DNA of 64,000 nucleotides. It comes from an uncultured Treponema sp. Its GTDB lineage: Bacteria > Spirochaetota > Spirochaetia > Treponematales > Treponemataceae. The position numbers and the translations under genes were made by a program. Positions 60,459 to 64,000 of the stretch are shown in pieces. Below the pieces are notes generated by a model. It saw only the letters and a program-made list of their open reading frames with translations. It ran no database searches and was not told where the DNA came from. Within the stretch, counting starts at the first letter, position 1. Every line of letters starts with the position of its first letter. The stretch is from positions 1 through 64,000 of the forward strand of contig CAMVDX010000008.1 in the NCBI GenBank assembly GCA_947166355.1, given 5' to 3'.

Positions 60459-62231
60459 ATGAAATCTAAACAAAAACAAGGTCTTGCCAGGTTATTTGAG
60501 CTGGCCGGGAAAAAGAAGGGGAAACTTGTCGCAGCAAGCTTCTTTTCTGTGCTTTCTTCTTTTTCAAGAATTATTTTTTATTTTTCAATTTATCTGGTAA
60601 TAAAATGTGTCCTTCAAAATTATTCAAATCCTGCAGAAATAGATAAATTGCTGATTATCAAATATTCACTTTTCAGCCTTGCCGGAATTATTCTTTATGC
60701 GCTTTGTGCCTTTATTTCTTCGTCAATTTCACATGTGGCTGCCTATGATTTGCTGTACGAAATCAGAATTGCCCTCATGGAAAAAATGTCCAGAATATCT
60801 GCGGGCTTTTTTGATTCTGTAACTCAGGGCTCAATCAAAAAGATAATGGCCGATGATGTAGAATCTATCGAAGAATTTGTTGCACACAGTTTTTCGGAGC
60901 TTGTAGCCGGAATTGCAACTCCACTTTTTATTATAATTTATCTTTTTACAGTGAATTGGAAGCTTTCCCTTATAATTCTTCTTCCAATCATAATTTCAAT
61001 TTTTCTTTTGGGAATGTGTTTGACACAAAAAGATAAGGCTTTGCTCCAGAAGAAAATGTCACAGGCTATGGAAAAAATGACAAGCACGATTGTCGAATAT
61101 GTACACGGAATGCCGGTAATAAAAGTTTTTAACAGGAGCTTAAAAGGCTTTAAAAGATACGAAAATGACATAAACGAATTTGTTGATGTTGTAGATGAAA
61201 CCGCTCATGCAAATGCTCTTCCGATTTCCTTGTATTATGTTTTCTTTGGAGCGCAGACTTTGTTTCTTTTACCTCCCTGTATTTATATGTTAAAAGGTGC
61301 AGCCAGCTACAGCGAGGCCCTGCTTATCGTAATCCTGTTTTTGTTTATAGGGCAGGGCTTAAAAGAGCCTCTGGAAAATATGATGAATATGGCAGTTGGC
61401 ACAAACAGAATTAAAGAAGCTGTTGCAAGAATTGATAATATTTTGTACCAGAAAGAACTTACTTGCGATGAAAATAAATCGCCGGCCGCTTATGATGTTG
61501 AGTTTGAGAACGTAACTTTTTCATATACCGGAAAAACGAATGCAGTAGAAAAAGTTTCATTCAAAGCCCAGCCCGGAAGCATAAATGCAATAGTCGGCCA
61601 TTCAGGCGGTGGAAAATCAACTTTAATGGAACTGCTTTTGAGATTCTATGATGTAAATGAAGGTGCCATAAAAATTGGCGGAATCAATATAAAAAATATA
61701 AGTCAAAAAAATCTGATGAACCTGATTTCTTATGTTTTTCAGGATTCCTTTTTGTTTAATGACACGATTGAAAATAATATCCGGATGGGAAATCAAAAGG
61801 CGACAAAGGATGCTGTGGTGATGGCTGCAAAGGCGGCTGGTATTCACGAGGTAATTGAAAATCTGCCGGATGCTTATGATTCTGTTGTTGGAGAAAATAA
61901 TGTATATCTTTCCGGTGGAGAAAAACAGAGAATTGCAATTGCACGTCTCTTTTTAAAAGATTCTCCAATCATAGTTCTTGATGAAGCGACTGCTTATGCA
62001 GATGCAGAAAACGAAACAAAAATTCAGGCTGCCTTTGCAAAACTCGCAAAAAACAAAACAGTCTTCATAATTGCTCATCGACTTAAGACAATTGAAAATG
62101 CAGATAACATTTTGGTGATTCATAAGGGACAGCTTGCCGCTCAGGGAAAACATTCTGAACTGCTGGAAAAGTGTCAGATTTATAAAGATATGGTTGCTGC
62201 GAATGAGCGACGCGACAGCTGGTCAATTTAA
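60459..62231 (+). CDS. ABC exporter, fused permease and ATPase (first of a pair)
   Basis: A 590-residue half-transporter. Six membrane segments span residues about 18-310. The ATPase has Walker A GHSGGGKST, the Q-loop FQDSFLFNDTIENNI, signature LSGGEKQRIAIAR, Walker B IIVLDEATAYADAENE and the His loop VFIIAHRLKT. GAGG lies upstream of the ATG. The next gene is a second half-transporter in the same direction. Paired fused half-transporters of this type (YbtPQ/IrtAB-like) import siderophores or export peptides; the direction and cargo here are unproven. Confidence 0.9.
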   Translation: MKSKQKQGLARLFELAGKKKGKLVAASFFSVLSSFSRIIFYFSIYLVIKCVLQNYSNPAEIDKLLIIKYSLFSLAGIILYALCAFISSSISHVAAYDLLYEIRIALMEKMSRISAGFFDSVTQGSIKKIMADDVESIEEFVAHSFSELVAGIATPLFIIIYLFTVNWKLSLIILLPIIISIFLLGMCLTQKDKALLQKKMSQAMEKMTSTIVEYVHGMPVIKVFNRSLKGFKRYENDINEFVDVVDETAHANALPISLYYVFFGAQTLFLLPPCIYMLKGAASYSEALLIVILFLFIGQGLKEPLENMMNMAVGTNRIKEAVARIDNILYQKELTCDENKSPAAYDVEFENVTFSYTGKTNAVEKVSFKAQPGSINAIVGHSGGGKSTLMELLLRFYDVNEGAIKIGGINIKNISQKNLMNLISYVFQDSFLFNDTIENNIRMGNQKATKDAVVMAAKAAGIHEVIENLPDAYDSVVGENNVYLSGGEKQRIAIARLFLKDSPIIVLDEATAYADAENETKIQAAFAKLAKNKTVFIIAHRLKTIENADNILVIHKGQLAAQGKHSELLEKCQIYKDMVAANERRDSWSI

Positions 62232-62244
62232 AAGGAGGATAAAA

Positions 62245-64000
62245 ATGTCAAAAATAAAAAACTGGTACCAACTTCTTACTTTTGGTGAAGGAAAAAGATA
62301 TAACAAATTTCTGCTTTGGATGCTCTTTGATAGCTTTGTAATGACGCTTCCGTATGGGCTTGTAATTCTTGCAATTTATATTTTTATGCAGCCTGTAATG
62401 GGCCTTACAGCTTCTGTGCCCGAAAAGAAAGCCTGGATTCTGACGGGAGTTTTACTTGCTCAGGCTATTGCATATTTTTTAATCAGGCAGAAATCATATA
62501 TTTACAGCTGTACCGGAATGGTAAAAACTATGCGTAATTCAAGACTGAAGCTGGGAGAGCACTTGAGAAAACTTCCTATGGGATTTTTTGATTCAAGAGA
62601 TGCCGGTGATATTTCTACAGTCTTTTTGAGAGACTATGATACTGTAGAGCAGTTGTCTGATAAAGCCTTTCCACAGTTTGCGATTACTTTTGTAAGAGTT
62701 TTGATGTCTGTAATTATGATGGCAATTTTTGATTACAGAATGGCACTTGCTTTGTTTATTACAATTCCATTTGCTTTGCCATTTGCTTTTTTGAGTTACA
62801 AAAAATTCAACGTTACAAATGATAATCTTATGAAGTCAAATCAAAAGGCGGCCTCCGGAATTCTTGAGTATGTCGGTGGAATCAAAACCTTAAAGGCCTT
62901 TAATCTTGCCGGAGAAAGATTTTCAACTTTAAAAGAAACGCTTAATAATCAGAAAAAATATGCAATCGAAATTGAAACAAAAACAGCGGCTCCACTCAGC
63001 ATTGCAGGAAGGGCTGTGCTTAATCTTGGAATTGTTTTTACAATTTTGTTTGGAGGTTTCTTAACAATATCTTTGAAGCTTAATCCTTTTTTCTATATTG
63101 CCTTTTTAATTATGTCGGTGAGTATGTATGAGCCGATTGTGATTTTCTTTATTTATCTTGTTGATTTTGCACGCTGTAAAAAATCAGGAGACAGAATTAC
63201 AAAGTTGTTTGAAGAAAAGGCTCTGACTGCAACGGGTGATGAGCTGTCTGCACAGGGTACAGACATCGAAATGGAAAACGTGAGTTTTTCTTACAGCAAA
63301 AAAGAAGTGCTTCATGATGTATCCTTAAAATTCCCGTCAAAAGCAATTACTGCTTTGGTTGGTCCTTCTGGAAGCGGTAAGTCTACAATAACAAGACTGA
63401 TTGCACGCTTCTGGGATGTGAATAAGGGTGATGTGAAAATTGGTGGCCTTCCTGTAACTGCTATGACAAGCGACCAGGTTCTTGAAAATATTGCCATGGT
63501 TTTTCAGGATGTTTATCTTTTTCATGATACGATTGAAGCAAATATCAGAATGGGAAATGAGACTGCTACAAAAGAAGAGGTTTATGAAGCGGCAAAAAAA
63601 GCAGCCTGCCATGACTTTATAATGTCTCTTCCGGAGCAATACAACACAATAGTTGGTGAAGGCGGTTCAACACTTTCTGGGGGAGAAAAGCAGAGAATCT
63701 CAATTGCCCGTGCTCTTTTGAAGGATGCCCCGATTATTCTTTTGGATGAAGCAACTGCTTCGCTGGATCCTGAAAATGAAGTTTTGATTCAGCGTGCAAT
63801 TTCAAATCTGGTAAAGGGAAAAACTGTAATCATTGTTGCCCACAGGTTGCGTTCTATCTGTAATGCCGACAATATTTATGTTATCAATGATGGAAGAATT
63901 GAAGAAAGCGGAAAGCATGCTGAACTGCTGAATAAAAAGGGCTTATATGCTAAACTTTGGAGTGAGCAGACTAAAGCAGGAAACTGGAAGCTTTTGGAAA
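62245..64000 (+). CDS. ABC exporter, fused permease and ATPase (second of a pair; 3' end beyond window)
   Basis: An ATG at 62245 with GGAGG seven bases upstream opens a frame that runs off the window after 585 residues. Six membrane segments lie in the first 300 residues. ATPase motifs are GPSGSGKST (near residue 373), FQDVYLFHDTIEANI, LSGGEKQRISIAR, IILLDEATASLDPENE and VIIVAHRLRS. The end of the protein is near, judging from family size. It forms a heterodimer candidate with the preceding gene, 13 bases upstream. Confidence 0.9.
   Translation, partial: MSKIKNWYQLLTFGEGKRYNKFLLWMLFDSFVMTLPYGLVILAIYIFMQPVMGLTASVPEKKAWILTGVLLAQAIAYFLIRQKSYIYSCTGMVKTMRNSRLKLGEHLRKLPMGFFDSRDAGDISTVFLRDYDTVEQLSDKAFPQFAITFVRVLMSVIMMAIFDYRMALALFITIPFALPFAFLSYKKFNVTNDNLMKSNQKAASGILEYVGGIKTLKAFNLAGERFSTLKETLNNQKKYAIEIETKTAAPLSIAGRAVLNLGIVFTILFGGFLTISLKLNPFFYIAFLIMSVSMYEPIVIFFIYLVDFARCKKSGDRITKLFEEKALTATGDELSAQGTDIEMENVSFSYSKKEVLHDVSLKFPSKAITALVGPSGSGKSTITRLIARFWDVNKGDVKIGGLPVTAMTSDQVLENIAMVFQDVYLFHDTIEANIRMGNETATKEEVYEAAKKAACHDFIMSLPEQYNTIVGEGGSTLSGGEKQRISIARALLKDAPIILLDEATASLDPENEVLIQRAISNLVKGKTVIIVAHRLRSICNADNIYVINDGRIEESGKHAELLNKKGLYAKLWSEQTKAGNWKLLE

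Overview
The window looks like Spirochaetota DNA, most likely a rumen or gut Treponema. This is inferred from the AT-rich composition, gene style, many GNAT acetyltransferases, and an RND/LolA-like/outer-membrane-protein operon of the kind seen in treponemes. No rRNA or intact tRNA is present, so the genus is not proven.

Layout. 1-10.6 kb: four GNAT acetyltransferases in one direction, an FtsX/LolD-type ABC system, a histidine kinase/response regulator pair and a DinB-DUF3795 protein. Small genes and gene wreckage lie between (5.5-7.6 kb). 10.7-15 kb: secreted proteins, a DUF4160 pair and more fragments. 15.2-24 kb: ordinary housekeeping and accessory genes (AraC-GGDEF fusion, GNATs, cupin, dCMP deaminase, the AmmeMemoRadiSam pair, ClbS/DfsB-like protein). 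24-37.7 kb: an accessory island. It opens with a VapC/Phd-type toxin-antitoxin pair and closes with a DUF2442 gene, and has a wrecked DUF234-type ATPase near each end. Its core is a SpoT-like HD hydrolase, a AAA+ ATPase, a STAND-like ATPase, an XRE repressor, a membrane zinc-ribbon protein and a TerY-type VWA / PP2C phosphatase / protein kinase triad. 37.8-42.9 kb: tautomerase, B12-binding radical SAM protein, histidine phosphatase and a membrane adenylate cyclase.

43.0-46.8 kb is a plasmid-type replication and partition module: parA, a ribbon-helix-helix partner and a RepA_C-type initiator, flanked by about sixteen 20-bp iterons, with DnaA-box-like sites downstream. The gene content around it looks chromosomal, so the window is either part of a large plasmid or chromid, or a chromosome carrying an integrated plasmid origin.

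46.8-64 kb: a glycosidase-like protein, TcdA, an AlkD-like protein, TetR with FMN reductase, a GNAT and a ZIP transporter. Then come TetR divergent from RND-LolA-like-OMP, a PQ-loop/SGNH fusion, and a two-gene ABC exporter that runs off the right edge.

The most interesting part is the 25.8-36.5 kb island. The VWA, phosphatase and kinase match the TerY-P phospho-signalling triad described by comparative genomics. Here they sit beside an HD hydrolase and two large P-loop ATPases, under what looks like an XRE repressor. Vestigial VWA copies and a duplicated regulator start show repeated rearrangement, as expected of a defence or stress-response locus. GC-rich intergenic repeats recur six times across the window.
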